Below are positions 16,997-28,623 of a DNA stretch of 64,000 bases, in pieces (the stretch's first letter is position 1; each line of letters starts with the position of its first letter). The notes under the pieces were generated by a model that worked only from the letters and a program-made list of their open reading frames with translations, searched no databases and was not told where the DNA came from. The position numbers and the translations under genes were made by a program. The DNA lies in assembly GCA_963281255.1 (NCBI GenBank), contig OY725488.1:6917524-6981523 (forward strand), read 5' to 3'. This stretch comes from Aphrocallistes beatrix (lineage: Eukaryota > Porifera > Hexactinellida > Sceptrulophora > Aphrocallistidae).

Positions 16997-17404
16997 TTAC
17001 TTCGTCATGATACTGACACTCTGGATTGAGACAAAATGGTCATATCCAGACAGTATAATCAGTTTGACATGACGGATCTGAGTTGGACTAGTCAACTTGA
17101 ATTCTTGTCTCTGTGATGTCTCTTGGTACTCCAGCTCACTGCGAAATAAATTCTCCAGGTCGCTCGCATCTTCCTTCACACTCCTTTCTACCATCAACTC
17201 TTTCACGTGGGAGCATAAGACGTTGATCGAGGTAACGAGAGAGGTTTGAGGGAGAGAGATGAGGACCTCCTGAGGAAAAAGCCCTGTGGATAGCCAGAAG
17301 GTGCTGTTGTTTCCATCCAGAATGTTAGCTGCTGGATACTCTTCATTATTGGCCGTGCACAATGGAACTCGAGCTCCCTTCTGCAAAAGAGCCACGTTGG
17401 ACAT
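16997..17404 (-). CDS. IFT25: Intraflagellar transport protein 25 (HSPB11 homologue)
   Basis: A single uninterrupted frame of 135 residues (human IFT25 has 144). It is a small jelly-roll (galactose-binding-like) subunit of the IFT-B complex that pairs with IFT27 and acts in ciliary export. Family markers are EEYPAANILDGNNSTFW, GLFPQEVLISL, and the C-terminal IILSGYDHFVSIQSVSI, matching the human INDGN/FPQE/SAFDHFASVHSVS pattern. Acidic side chains near LDGNNSTFW fit the Ca2+-binding loop. It is encoded on the minus strand, tail to tail with TRMT2A. No intron is seen. Confidence 0.88.
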   Translation of the reverse strand: MSNVALLQKGARVPLCTANNEEYPAANILDGNNSTFWLSTGLFPQEVLISLPQTSLVTSINVLCSHVKELMVERSVKEDASDLENLFRSELEYQETSQRQEFKLTSPTQIRHVKLIILSGYDHFVSIQSVSIMTK

Positions 17405-18062
17405 TTATACAGCTACAACAAGAAAATCCCTTCATTAATTTCATGATATCAAAGCCAATATAAAATTTATTTCGCCATTAGGAGGAATTTTCGCTCAATA
17501 TTTACATTCTCTTTTCAATAATATAGTATTTATATATATGGATATATTGGTGGCATGTGCAAAAGTCAAAATTCCAATATCATTATGGTAAGGACCTTTT
17601 GAATCGCTACTTCGCTTTTTCAACTTCTTAAAACCGAATTTCACTAGCAAGTAAGTACACGAACATGTAGTTTAGTCATTGTGATGCTTGTATTTTAATT
17701 TGCAGAATATGTTCTAAATTTAATCATGAGTTTTAAGAAGTTTAGAACGACTGAAAATAAACGAAATCCTAAATTTGGGAGGAACTAATTTATCTCTTAT
17801 ACATTCTCATCCTAAAAGTTATTTCTTCCTAAACGGAAAATTTAGCTACAGTGTAATAACGTTAATGATTCCATGCTACTTGTTAGTAGTTTGATTGACG
17901 AGTAAAGTCGACTCGGCTTAATCGCGACACATCTGTCCCAATTAGACCGAGTTCACAATTAAACGATGGATTTTTATAATCGCTTCTATGCATGATCCTG
18001 TTACTACTACCCCCGCCAAGGGATTATCTAGGAGCGTGAAAATTTAAGAATATTACCCAATC

Positions 18063-18503
18063 TACCCTATATTATAGTGTTATTTCTAGATTTAGACAAT
18101 TTGAACATTAGAGGATTGGACATTCAAAGTTTAGGATCACGTCATCAAGGAAAAATAATTTGTAGACGAAATCAATTTTACCAAAATAAATTTACAGCAA
18201 GTATAATAATTCCTAGATACTTTTCTGATGCAAAAATTTACCCTATATTATAATGTTATTTCTAGATTTAGGCAATTTGAACATTAGAGGATTGGACGTT
18301 CAAAGTTTAGGTTCACGTCATCAAGGAATAGCATACAAAATACTAATTCGATTGAGACAGTTTCTCCTCAGCAAAAATAATTTGTAGACGAAATCAATTT
18401 TACCAAAATAAATTTACACACCACTGATTACATTTGCATTACACCATTTCATTACTGCAAGTACGTATAATAATTCCTAGGTACTTTTCTGATGCAATAT
18501 TCT
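18063..18503 (+). repeat. Imperfect tandem duplication, two units with indels
   Basis: Unit 1 (about 18063-18235) and unit 2 (about 18239-18503) share TACCCTATATTATA, then an ATTTGAACATTAGAGGATTG block, a CACGTCATCAAGGA block, a TAATTTGTAGACGAAATC block and a final TTCCTAG.TACTTTTCTGATG block in the same order. Unit 2 is longer because it keeps about 45 and 45 bases that unit 1 lacks, so unit 1 looks like a deleted copy. Confidence 0.75.
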
Positions 18504-18660
18504 AAAGAAAGCCAAACTATTTCAGAATCATTTCATACGGCATTCATTCAACCATTAGGCTTTGCAGATCTTATATAAAGTTAGTTCTGCATGAGATCGT
18601 TAATAATTATGTTTGATTGTTTATTTTTATAAATATTATATATTTCTACATGCCTTAAAT

Positions 18661-18824
18661 CAGCGGTTTTCAACATTTTTTGGCTGTGGACCCCTATATC
18701 AATTTTCCTATATTCTGTGGACCCCCTCCTATTAACCGTAATACTAAATTTTGAATCCTGTGGACTCCCTGATATCTTCTGTGGACCACTAAGGGGTCCA
18801 TGGACCCCAGGTTGGGAACCGCTG
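18661..18824. mobile_element. hAT MITE, family 1 copy a (164 bp)
   Basis: The termini are CAGCGGTTTTCAAC and, inverted, CAGCGGTTCCCAAC. A perfect 8-bp duplication CCTTAAAT flanks it (18653-18660 and 18825-18832), diagnostic of a hAT insertion. The interior has repeated CTGTGGACC words. A second copy lies at 60600-60764. No coding capacity. Confidence 0.92.
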
Positions 18825-18939
18825 CCTTAAATGTTATACTACGTATTATTATAGATTATAGTATGCTAATTTTAAATATTAAGGTTAAACTGATACTATT
18901 ACTTTATTTTATAATCTCATTACTTAGATTGTAGTATTA

Positions 18940-19039
18940 CTAGTTTAGACAATTATTCTTTGGTATGCAATGAATGTTTGTTGTGAAGAAATATCTCACC
19001 ACAAACAGTAATTGCATACCTTGATATAGTCTGAACTAG
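18940..19039. repeat. 100-bp imperfect palindrome
   Basis: CTAGTTTAGACA at the left and CTAGTTCAGACT (inverted right end) begin two arms that also share GGTATGCAAT and a central GTGAAGAAATATCTCAC that is itself nearly self-complementary. As RNA it would fold into one long hairpin with internal loops. It may be a tiny inverted-repeat transposon or a hairpin RNA; no target duplication is obvious. Confidence 0.5.
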
Positions 19040-19747
19040 AATTTATACAAATATCGGCTGTCCGCGCGTATATAATACAGCGATATTATCCTCTCTACCG
19101 TGTACATTTTATTATTTCCCTAAACCCAACTTATCCATGCACCATACTTTTTTGATTAATTAAGTTCTTTTTGCGTGAAATAAATTTGATCAAAAATACC
19201 TTTGTAATACGCTCATCTATTATCACACTGTCGATGTAAGGTTGAAACAATTTTACTACAAAACCTTCAAACGTCGTAAATCATAGCTGTCATACTTGAA
19301 ACACATATCATTTTAGTAAACTTCAAGCAAAAAAAATCCTAGTTCTGTTCCCAAAGTGATTTCATGCCAGATCCATTCTTTTCAGGAGACCACTCTGACA
19401 CTCCCCGAATAAATTCAATGTTCCTCAAATTTCTTTCAATATTGGATATCGATTTAACCCTGATACCAATACAAAGCCTGGACTGGATTTGTAGAACAAT
19501 ACACTGCTAGTTTTCTCCATAGTAGAGACTATGGAAACAATGTATACAAATATAACATTTTTATAAATAAATAAATTAATTAACCTTAAATATTATGCAT
19601 AGATCCACCACGTTTCATCTACCATCCACCTAATTTAATCGCTGTTAATTCTGCCTTCCAATTCGCACACTCTTACTTCCTTACATACCTATCATCGCAT
19701 AATGTGACATCTATTGTCGAATGTATTTCATGAGATCGGGATGAAGA

Positions 19748-19969
19748 ATGGGAATTGGGCTGAAATGGGGATATTATATATTAGAGAGCGACTATACGAA
19801 GTACTCCTGTCCTGATGCTACACGTACTCCATTGAGAACATCGTATAGGTACTCTCTATCCATCAGAAGAAAAGCGCCAGTGAAATGGATAGAGGAGGCA
19901 AGGTCAGAGTTCACAAGGCGAGAGGTGATCGGGGAGAAGGATGAGGAAGAGTGCTTCTCAAGCAAGTAG
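19748..19969 (+). CDS. Possible small gene, 73 residues, unknown
   Basis: An ATG-initiated frame in otherwise AT-rich desert with locally more balanced base composition. The product is basic in the middle (SYRYSLSIRRKAPVKW) and acidic at the end (EKDEEEC). I do not recognise a family; there is no signal peptide or membrane segment. It could equally be a chance frame or one exon of a longer gene. Confidence 0.2.
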   Translation: MGIGLKWGYYILESDYTKYSCPDATRTPLRTSYRYSLSIRRKAPVKWIEEARSEFTRREVIGEKDEEECFSSK

Positions 19970-20780
19970 GTTTTCCTACCATATTTTAGTGCATATAATG
20001 AACTGAGATAGTTCAGTTGTATTATTCTCTATGTTATTTTCCATTCGAATTAAATTTTGAGTGAAATGTTATTCCTGTACGATTCAGAGCTTCTGCTCTA
20101 TTTGGTTAATTGGGATGACAACAAGGGAATAATGGGAAAGTATTGGCCACTGTTATTTAGTTATTCTTCCGGACAGTAATTCTATAGGGTTAGCAGAATA
20201 GGAATTGGATTTTCTTGAGTTCAAATTAATTTCATACGACTAGTAAACCTTGTCAATTGCAAAATTAATGAAAAGATATGTTTGGCATCAATCTCTGAAA
20301 CACATTGAGGAGGCTAGAATTAAAAGTATATAAAGTGTAATTATAGATTCGTATATTAGTGTTACTCTATTTTACAATTTACAGGATTGATTAAACATGA
20401 ATATATTCCCATACATATGGCATGTATCAGTTGGATATTTGTTAGAATTGTGTATGTTATATTCAGTGTATTGTTATTTGCATGCCTGTTTGTGATATCT
20501 TCAATGCAATCTTGCTGGACTGGCTTTGGAGAATATTGTAATTGAAGATTTGAATCCAGTTTAATAATCTTACGATGTGATAAATACTTGTGATTGTGGA
20601 GAGAGGTTCGGATGGTAAGATTGGAGATTGAAATTCAGTGATAGTTCAGGAAAGATCCTACTTTCCAGGTATCATACATTAATTTCACTTCATAAGTTAG
20701 CCTATCTACTTGAGCATGTTCAACTTGAGTTAGATGCGAGTTGTAGGAGCGAATATACATAATTATAATAGTATAGAGTG

Positions 20781-20998
20781 CATACATGCCAACCTGAGCC
20801 ATGATTTAAAGCGGGACACAGCGTTGAATTTCGCGGGACATGGCGGGACGCAATAGAAAAGTACTATACATAGAATTAAAAAAAGCGGGACATAATGGGG
20901 AAATTTCATGTAAAAGCGGGACACTCGAGAAAATTAGCACAATAGAAGAGTGAAAAAAGCGGGACGTCCCGCCAAAAACGGGACAGTTGGCAAGTATG
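20781..20998. mobile_element. MITE with GCGGGAC-rich interior (218 bp)
   Basis: The left end CATACATGCCAACCTG and the inverted right end CATACTTGCCAACTGTCC match. Both sides carry the 6-bp word AGAGTG (20775-20780 and 20999-21004). Inside, AAGCGGGACA/AAACGGGACA words recur at least six times. No coding frame. Confidence 0.7.
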
Positions 20999-22739
20999 AG
21001 AGTGATATGTGATGTATAATAATATTAAACTCATCGAAACTATTATTAAAGTTCGGATTCCAGGTGTGTCAAACTTGTGCCTTTTGTTAGTCATCTGCTA
21101 TTCAATAACGTAGCAATATATTAAACGAGAATTTACAAAGAACTTTTCTGATTTGATCCGGGACAAGGCAGACTATCAAATAAAATAAAAATGACATCCG
21201 ATTTAGCTTTTTTGTGTGATTGCATGATGATTTCATTGTCAAGCTTAAATACGTTTGCGTTTATAAATTAAATGTTGTTCAAAGTGAAATTATTTGGGCG
21301 AACATAATTTTTTTGGTTAAAATTTGTAAACCTACAGTATTATGGTTACTTATCTTATGCTTGTTCTATATTCTATAATATTTGTAAATTTCTGAAATAT
21401 TCCTTTTATTTTTGTTAGAAACATTATAAAAACAACAACAATGTGGTCCGGTAAGTTTCGACAAGTGAGATAGAGGGGAACTATAATTTGAATCTTCAGA
21501 TGTAGAAGGGTGCCTACTGTTTAGGGTTAACCGATTTTTCGAATAATTGTTAGTTTAGGAAACAAATATTTTCAAGGCTGACTTTATTTTAACTGTTGAG
21601 ATAGCTTGATCAACAAGTGATCAAATTGTAGAACAGATATCTGAATGGATTATAGCATTTTTTAGTGATTAAATCAATTATTCACAATTTTAGGTTGACT
21701 CATGACAGATATTCATATATTCTTTTGTTGTTCATTGGTTTTCTTTGAGATTCCAAATTACCAGCAGATTTGGTTTTATCTAACAAATATACTATTTGTT
21801 TTGCCCTGCTCCTTCTCGTAATTGTTAGCCACTAAAGTATACCAATTTTGCTAAATATTAGACTGAAGACAAAGCAATAAGAGCAGTCAGCATTCCGTTA
21901 TCACAGAACCCGGTGTGACACTAATCCCATTCTGTATCTCTTTATTAATTTGTCAAATGATTTAAAAGCGTACCCACATCTTTTTTCCATTGTCGCCTTC
22001 GGTCAATTGCAGAGGAAACAGGTAGCTAGCCAATACAATACAAGTTAGCTCTAGTAAATAAATCAAAATATATTGCATTATTTACTGAGTGGGTGTCTAA
22101 CATCTGAAATTCCCAGGGATCCGTATTTTTCACATAAAAAATGCATCTTCTCGAATAGTATTTGAGCACGATTATTAATTTTGCCCAACATTTTACCTGA
22201 TAAAAATTTTCTTTTAGATAAAAGCAACTTTTTGCTGAGTCAGAGTAATTTGCACATGGGAAGAGGCGATAATTTTATACTATTATTTTACAGAACACAA
22301 AATAACATTTTCTTTGGGGAAATTATTCGAGGGAGGCTACTATTCAGTCTAATTTTTCAAGCTAAAATTTTATTTCTTGGATTTTAAGTTATTATTTATT
22401 TCTTTTCCCAAAGTTTAAAGATAAATACGCATATTTATTTAATATTTAATCTCCCGAAATGTGATATTTGAGATAAATTCACAATTAAAACTATTAAAAT
22501 TGTATTTCGTGTTAGAGAAATATTTACAATTATTTACAATTCTAAACATTTCCTTTGTAGAATAGTCTTAATATACAATCCACTGATAATGGAAGAGATT
22601 GTATTCGATGATACAGTTTATTTGGGGCATTTTGTTTATAATTTGTATATGTTGCATACACCATATTAAATAAGAGCCCTATATAAACGTAAAATCACCC
22701 AACTCAATTAGCTAATTTGTAAATTTTCTACTTTATTCT

Positions 22740-25331
22740 ATGATGGCAGAAATCCCGATCAGAAATGAGGGAGATGCTAAACTGTACTATAACAGTCTAC
22801 TGAAAGGATTGACCTTCAATTCAAAGGAGAAGATAAATCAGCTATCACAAATCGCAGAGAACAACAGCATCTATGCTGACATCATTGCAGATGTCATATA
22901 CAAACACCTCAAGGAGACGATCCCTGGACAGAAGTTACCAATGCTCTACCTCATCGACTCAATAATTAAGAATGTTGGGGGGATTTACAAACGGCTATTT
23001 GAGGAGTACATCGTCGAGATATTCATCCTCGTGTTCGAGTCTGGGACCGGAGACATCAAAACTTCTCTGTTTAAACTGAGAAACACTTGGAAAAATGTGA
23101 TTAATGAACGAGAATTGGCAAAACTAGACAGATTGGTGAATGAGCGAGATTCTCACTGGCCAATCCAATCTAGATCAGAGAACAACCGTGTTTATTATGT
23201 AAACCCTGCAATATTTCCAAAAGTAGACAAAGAACCAAGCAAGATAGTCATTCCCGCAATTCCCCCTCCGATCCTTGAGCCCAACACAGAGTCTGGGTCA
23301 AGTCAACAGTTAAGTTTCGATCCTGAAAAGCAAAAAAAGCCTTTTAAGAAAATACTGGACAACTTGAATTCTAGTGTCCCAGTCCCGATTAAGAAAAGAA
23401 AGATATTAGAAGGGGTGAGGAAGTTTAAGGTTGAAATGAAAGAGAATAACGTCCGAGAGAATGCAGTCCATCCTCAACCTCCAGTGCAAATCACAAATAA
23501 CGAAGAGATGGACACCAGCAAACCCGAAGAGATTAAGGATGTGATTGATGCGTTGGATACCGAGTCATTGAAAACCATAATCAAAACTGTGACTGAACCA
23601 CCCATTCTTAAGAAACAATCACATCCGCCTAACGTTGTCATTCCACACAACCACCCAAACAACGACAGACCTCCTGTTCCACACTTCCGACACGAACGGC
23701 CTCCAAGACCTCAGCCGATGGAAGTCCGACCTCATCCTATCCATCGCCCAAATTTTCCACATCCGAGACCTCTTCCACACCCTAGACCACCATACTCTAG
23801 ACCCCCCTATCACCCGAGGGGGCAGCATGAACCAATGCGTATGCACAATCAAGACCCCAGGCATATCAACTCTCGAAAACTGAACAGGTCTCCTCGTCAA
23901 GAGCCAATGCATGTACAACCTTACCATCATCCAAGACCCATGCCGCCAAGGCCTCAATTGTTCGAACACCCTCGACCCATTCACAGGCCAGGCAACGACC
24001 AAATGCGTCACCCCCCTCCTCTCTCCCTGCCGCGCCCACGCTTACCTGTCAACAGCCCACTTGAACTGGCAGAAGATCAGCAGTTTCGAGTTGTGGAGCA
24101 AGAGATACCCAAACTTGAAATGAAAATGGAATGCCTGTTCGAACGAATCAACGTAATCGTACAGCATGTACACAGGGGCGAGCAGTGCACTTCCTGCGGC
24201 CTTCGATTCGACAAAAACTCAAGTTACTACAAAATACATTTGGATTGGCATTACAATGTGAACCGTTATAAACCTAAATCTACGCACTGGTATCTCCCAG
24301 ACAACGATTGGATTAATTATGTCGAAAACCCAAAAGAAGTTCTGAGTGATGTCTTCGAGAAAGAAAAAAGGGAGAAATGGATCCGAGATAAAAAAGAGGA
24401 GGAAGAGAAGGCAAACGTGGTGCTCAGAGATAGCGAACTTGTTCAAAGGTGCCGCATCTGTAGAGATATGCTGGAAATGTACTTCGATCAAGAGAATGAG
24501 GAGTGGTGCTGTAAGGATGCTGTTAGGCTAGGGTACAAAGTGGTGGTTCATAAAGAGTGTGCGAAAGACTATAAAGGCGGTCCATTCGACATGACTCCAA
24601 CCCCGCTGGGTGAGAAATCACTTGGAAAGGAAGGATTATTCTTGTCACCAGAAACGCCATCTAGAAAGATCGGATCAATTTCAAATGACTTCTTGACTTC
24701 TGAGCATTTTAATTTTATTAAAAATATTCTCGAATCTACCAAAGAAGATGGTGCAAAAATTCAAGCGGACAATCAGAACTTTCCAGTTTTTAATCCAGAC
24801 AGGATCGATCTCGACGACTCGGACAGTGAAGACGCGGGAAAGATGTTGATAGACCCGAAAGATGAAATTACAGATTTGGAAAAGAAAAGCGAACTCAATG
24901 GCGCCTCCGTTTTGCCAGACGACAAAGAAACTTGCTCGGTTTGTGGCGATCAGCTGAGTAGTTTCTACAGCGACAATCAAGACAAGTGGTATTGGAAGGA
25001 CGCGATAAGAACTGAGGGGACTCTCTCCCATTGTAAATGCTTGGAAGGAAGAAACAGTGAAAACTCGGTTGATATGAAATCTCCAAGCGTTGAAAGCGAT
25101 CGTAGCATGGAAACAGCCAACACAGAAGCTAATCTAGCAGATCTAGATCAGATGGAGGATAAGGAGGAGAAGCCTGAGGTTTCAGATGGTATTTCTTCTG
25201 TCGAGACCCACGTAATCCAAGTATATCCAACTCCCCAAGATCTTGCCAGCCAGACAAGTGGATCTGATGTCCAATCAGAGCAAAGTGTCGATCGATCGGA
25301 AGACAACACAAATGAGTTCAATAGCATCTGA
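22740..25331 (+). CDS. PCF11: PCF11-like pre-mRNA cleavage complex II protein
   Basis: One uninterrupted frame of 863 residues starting at the first of two adjacent ATGs. PCF11 binds the phosphorylated RNA polymerase II CTD and the CLP1/CstF machinery, acting in 3' end cleavage and termination in the nucleus. The N-terminal CID domain spans about 10-140 (KINQLSQIAENN, LPMLYLIDSIIKNVGG, FKLRNTWKNV). A basic linker, then a His/Pro/Arg-rich low-complexity stretch (about 300-440) follow. Three zinc-knuckle-like modules begin at C483 (CTSCG...HLDWH), C571 (CRIC...HKEC) and C732 (CSVC...HCKC). The last two resemble each other. It is shorter than human PCF11 (about 1555 residues), mostly from the missing middle repeats. 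SCAF4/8 also have a CID but lack these zinc modules. Confidence 0.88.
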   Translation: MMAEIPIRNEGDAKLYYNSLLKGLTFNSKEKINQLSQIAENNSIYADIIADVIYKHLKETIPGQKLPMLYLIDSIIKNVGGIYKRLFEEYIVEIFILVFESGTGDIKTSLFKLRNTWKNVINERELAKLDRLVNERDSHWPIQSRSENNRVYYVNPAIFPKVDKEPSKIVIPAIPPPILEPNTESGSSQQLSFDPEKQKKPFKKILDNLNSSVPVPIKKRKILEGVRKFKVEMKENNVRENAVHPQPPVQITNNEEMDTSKPEEIKDVIDALDTESLKTIIKTVTEPPILKKQSHPPNVVIPHNHPNNDRPPVPHFRHERPPRPQPMEVRPHPIHRPNFPHPRPLPHPRPPYSRPPYHPRGQHEPMRMHNQDPRHINSRKLNRSPRQEPMHVQPYHHPRPMPPRPQLFEHPRPIHRPGNDQMRHPPPLSLPRPRLPVNSPLELAEDQQFRVVEQEIPKLEMKMECLFERINVIVQHVHRGEQCTSCGLRFDKNSSYYKIHLDWHYNVNRYKPKSTHWYLPDNDWINYVENPKEVLSDVFEKEKREKWIRDKKEEEEKANVVLRDSELVQRCRICRDMLEMYFDQENEEWCCKDAVRLGYKVVVHKECAKDYKGGPFDMTPTPLGEKSLGKEGLFLSPETPSRKIGSISNDFLTSEHFNFIKNILESTKEDGAKIQADNQNFPVFNPDRIDLDDSDSEDAGKMLIDPKDEITDLEKKSELNGASVLPDDKETCSVCGDQLSSFYSDNQDKWYWKDAIRTEGTLSHCKCLEGRNSENSVDMKSPSVESDRSMETANTEANLADLDQMEDKEEKPEVSDGISSVETHVIQVYPTPQDLASQTSGSDVQSEQSVDRSEDNTNEFNSI

Positions 25332-26829
25332 TCAATTAGATGATGTTAAAATGCGATTTCACTGTTATGTATTAGTTTAATTACAAATGTTTCTTAAATG
25401 AATTACCCAATATACAATTTCTGAAGTAAACATTGTATCTATTGTTGTGGCGAGTGCTCGCTGGTCTGTTCTGGTCCTGCACCAGTGATAGATATTTGTA
25501 ACGTAAGGGCAATTGATTGACATGTGTGTTTATTAAATTATTCAAATAATTTGAGTCTCATAATTAGGGGGAGAATAATTCATATCGAAAATTGTATATA
25601 GGTTGGTTGTTTTCATTTTATTTGCTTTTAAAATCCAAAATACGTTTGATTGATTAAAGCGAGAATTGTTCTTTCTCATTCGTTTCGATGTATTATTCTT
25701 CCCTCTTCAATTTAGGAAGGAAAATAATTTAATAAATTGGGTTTATACATTCTGAGGGCTAGGATACTAGGCAATAACGCGAGACTGAATTAGAGCATTT
25801 ACACAGCTGACAGGAAATATCAGGTATTATACAGCTCGCCAGAGATACGTTCCTAATCTCCTCAAATTTTCGTACGCTTAAATCGATAAATAACATGATT
25901 GTATAGAAGATTGTTCGAAATTTTCGAGCTCTTAAATATGATCGGACCCCAATTCATGTGCCTAAAGGTGCGTCTCGCGCTCCTAGACAATTCCCTGGAC
26001 AAGATGATAACTCTATTATATAGAATTAATCTACTTCATACATTGCGCATTTATTTATATGCACAACTTTCGATTTTCCGACTGCAAAACAATTAATTAA
26101 TTAATAGATCGTAAGTTCGTGACAAATCAATAAGAATCATTGTTAGTGTGCTTCCCGTGCTATTGTGTCGGATCTATTATCCAATATAATATAAGTAGTC
26201 GAACACGGTCAAAATTGTTCTACTACGTCACCCTCCAGAGCCACCACAAAGTTTAGATCTGAGCTACCCTAGAACTCCCTTCATTGGCCATTTATTCCCA
26301 AGGTTCGACGTCCCTGCCAATATGGACTGCTTTTATCTGAAACTGGAATTCATATGTTTCAAATGCAGATGTCACCCGCCCTATATTGATGGTCTTATTA
26401 CCGATTCAGGCAACCAATTATCTGATTTAATCAAACAAATATTTTATTGGTCCAATATTAGATTGAACTCGATTATACTTTTACTTTTGGCCTTTCATTG
26501 ACATGTTTTGCATTAGTTAGTAAGATTTTGGAATATTAAAACAAATACATTCTTGAAAATCTATTCCTACTTGTATACTACTTATATACTTTTTTATTTC
26601 ATGGCTTCACCTGCGTACGTAATTCTCCTTCCAATGACTCATAGGAGACTTTATATATGTTTGCAAGAATAACATGAAATAGATGCCAGATTTTGTTATG
26701 TTGACGGGTGTGGATTTGGCCTATTATACACCACTCGGACTCGTGTCCAATCAGTACAGGGATTTACCAAACATAAACCGCAGATAATTAGATTACGACT
26801 ATTGACGTTCAGTATCTATAATTCTTAAA

Positions 26830-26940
26830 CTGGTATCGGATAATTGGTTGCCTGAATCGGAAAATTAGTTGCACCAATCGGATCATTGGTTGGCTGATCG
26901 GATAATTGAATACATGAGTCGGATAATTGACCGAGAAATA
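26830..26940 (+). repeat. Degenerate ~25-bp tandem repeat (CGGATAATTG words)
   Basis: TCGGATAATTGGTTG, TCGGAAAATTAGTTG, TCGGATCATTGGTTG, TCGGATAATTGAATAC and TCGGATAATTGACCGAGAAA follow one another. The same end motif with CGAGAAATACTGTAG occurs at about 54470-54500, so this is probably the edge of a dispersed element. Confidence 0.5.
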
Positions 26941-27401
26941 CAGTAGGACCTAGAGCCATTACTAATATCTTATCTGGATTTTATTATAACCCAAATCCAA
27001 CGGAAAACATATTTGATGAGCTATTAAATAAATTTTAACTGAGAGATTGGTCAACGAGGCATTTCACAATTTGATAATCATGTACGGTATGTTATGATCA
27101 GAAACATTTAAGTCAGTGGCATAGCACGTGTTTTCCCAAAGCGATACAACCACTGTTCATACTTTAGTGTTAGTAACCAAAAAGTGAGGCGGACGTGGCC
27201 ATTCTGCTCATCACAATTTCTACGCCGCTTAGGGTTCCCGAAAAATATAAACAAGATACTCTAACTGATTGTTTTAAGAACTTGTATTTACCAAAATAAA
27301 ATTTATGCAGCAACAAACTTCAATGATACTCTCAGAATTCTCTTTTATTCAAACTTTTATTAACAATTTAAATATAATTGCCAACTTCAATTCCATGGAA
27401 C

Positions 27402-27638
27402 CAGTGGCGTAGCCAAGATTTAACTTGTGGTGGTGCACTGTTACATCGAGTTGGTGCATATACTAATTGAATTTGACGATCATTACACAACCCTCTCAAC
27501 TCTCCATTCTCGTGTCACGCAATTTAAGACAAAATGTTACGATCTCACCGAACTCTTCAATTCTGACTATTTATGTCGCAAAATATTTCTGTGCGGACTA
27601 TCTGCACCGCCGCGCGTACCAGCTTGGCGACGCCTCTG
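27402..27638. mobile_element. Probable hAT-like MITE immediately 5' of ATAT1
   Basis: CAGTGGCGTAGCCAAG at the left and its inverted partner CAGAGGCGTCGCCAAG at the right end define a 237-bp unit. TGGAAC occurs next to both ends, shifted by one base on the right, so the target duplication is imperfect. It ends about 110 bp before the ATAT1 start codon and so may contribute to its 5' region. Confidence 0.55.
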
Positions 27639-27747
27639 CTGGAACTGAGTTTCTTGGAACTCGGCTCCATATAAGTAAGTATTCTGTTTATTTTAAATAC
27701 CTTTCGTACTCTCTAAACATGTGATAAGCTTCAGCTACAGCTAAGAA

Positions 27748-28623
27748 ATGGAGTTTCCGTTTAATATTGATCCAATACTACAAGGTGAAATGACGATATA
27801 TAAGAATGGAGAAGTGCCAAGGCTAACAGACAAATTCCGCAATCACGAACTACTGAATAAGCTCTCCACTATAGTGGACGAGATGGGATCAGCATCTGGA
27901 CGTGCACAGGGATTATACATTCCAATAACAACACTAAACAAGCTAATGCAATCCAAACACACACTCTACCTCCTGAAGGAGGAGCCAAGTAACAGTGGAA
28001 AGGACAAGTCTAAAGTAGTGGGTATTCTAAAGACAGGCAAGAAACACCTGTTTCTTACGGACATGACTGGGCGAATGCACGAAGTAACAGCGAATTGTGT
28101 ACTCGACTTCTACGTACATGAAAGTAGACAGAGATCTGGGTATGGTAAGAAATTATTTGAAATTATGCTACAAGAAGAAGTGCGTCAACCTAGTTTGATG
28201 GCGTACGACAGACCTTCGCCCAAGCTTTTGGGTTTTTTAAACAAGCATTACAATCTAGCTCAACCAATCAAGCAAGCTAATAACTACGTTGTTTTTTCTG
28301 CTTTCTTCAATAAAGAGCATTCCTCCCAAACTAGCAATCATAATTCTGAGAATACGAGGACACAGGTCAAAACTAATAATCCTGTAATTGATAATATCGT
28401 TACCAAAACGCCTAACAAAAAGGACGAATATTTTCCTAAATATCAGCCACCGCAGCAGCGACATAGGAACTGCTTCTCACGCTACGATACACAATCTCCT
28501 GAAAAAAAAGGTCGAGAATCCAAGTTACAAAACCTCGTGGCCAAAAACAACCATAATTGGACAGTCTCGAGCGTCTATGACAAATACTATCGTCAATATC
28601 CCAAGTCTGAGTTATTCTTTTGA
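27748..28623 (+). CDS. ATAT1: Alpha-tubulin N-acetyltransferase (MEC-17 type)
   Basis: A single-exon frame of 291 residues. It acetylates Lys40 of alpha-tubulin inside the microtubule lumen, in cilia and stable microtubules. The start MEFPFNIDPILQGEMT matches the family N terminus (human MEFPFDVDALFPERIT). The GNAT-like core runs to about 195, with NCVLDFYVHES (C117 equivalent to human C120), the acetyl-CoA loop RQRSGYGKKLFE, the catalytic aspartate in AYDRPSPKLLGFLNKHYNL (D154), and NNYVVFSAFF. The basic tail (about 200-291) is low complexity but ends with NWTVSSVYDKYYRQYP, resembling the SWTVGG motif near the vertebrate C terminus. No intron. Confidence 0.95.
   Translation: MEFPFNIDPILQGEMTIYKNGEVPRLTDKFRNHELLNKLSTIVDEMGSASGRAQGLYIPITTLNKLMQSKHTLYLLKEEPSNSGKDKSKVVGILKTGKKHLFLTDMTGRMHEVTANCVLDFYVHESRQRSGYGKKLFEIMLQEEVRQPSLMAYDRPSPKLLGFLNKHYNLAQPIKQANNYVVFSAFFNKEHSSQTSNHNSENTRTQVKTNNPVIDNIVTKTPNKKDEYFPKYQPPQQRHRNCFSRYDTQSPEKKGRESKLQNLVAKNNHNWTVSSVYDKYYRQYPKSELFF

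Larger units (their letters stand above)
17405..22739. other. 5.3-kb gene-poor region between IFT25 and PCF11
   Basis: AT-rich with no recognised gene. It contains a broken tandem duplication (18063-18503), a hAT MITE (18661-18824), a 100-bp imperfect palindrome (18940-19039), a possible small frame (19748-19969) and a MITE rich in GCGGGAC words (20781-20998). The IFT25 and PCF11 promoters must lie at the two ends. Confidence 0.6.
25332..27747. other. Intergenic region between PCF11 and ATAT1
   Basis: AT-rich; no supported gene. Short degenerate tandem words of the type TCGGATAATTG occur at about 26835-26935, and related words recur near 54450-54490. A probable MITE is at 27402-27638 just upstream of ATAT1. 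The remainder shows nothing I can name. Confidence 0.55.
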
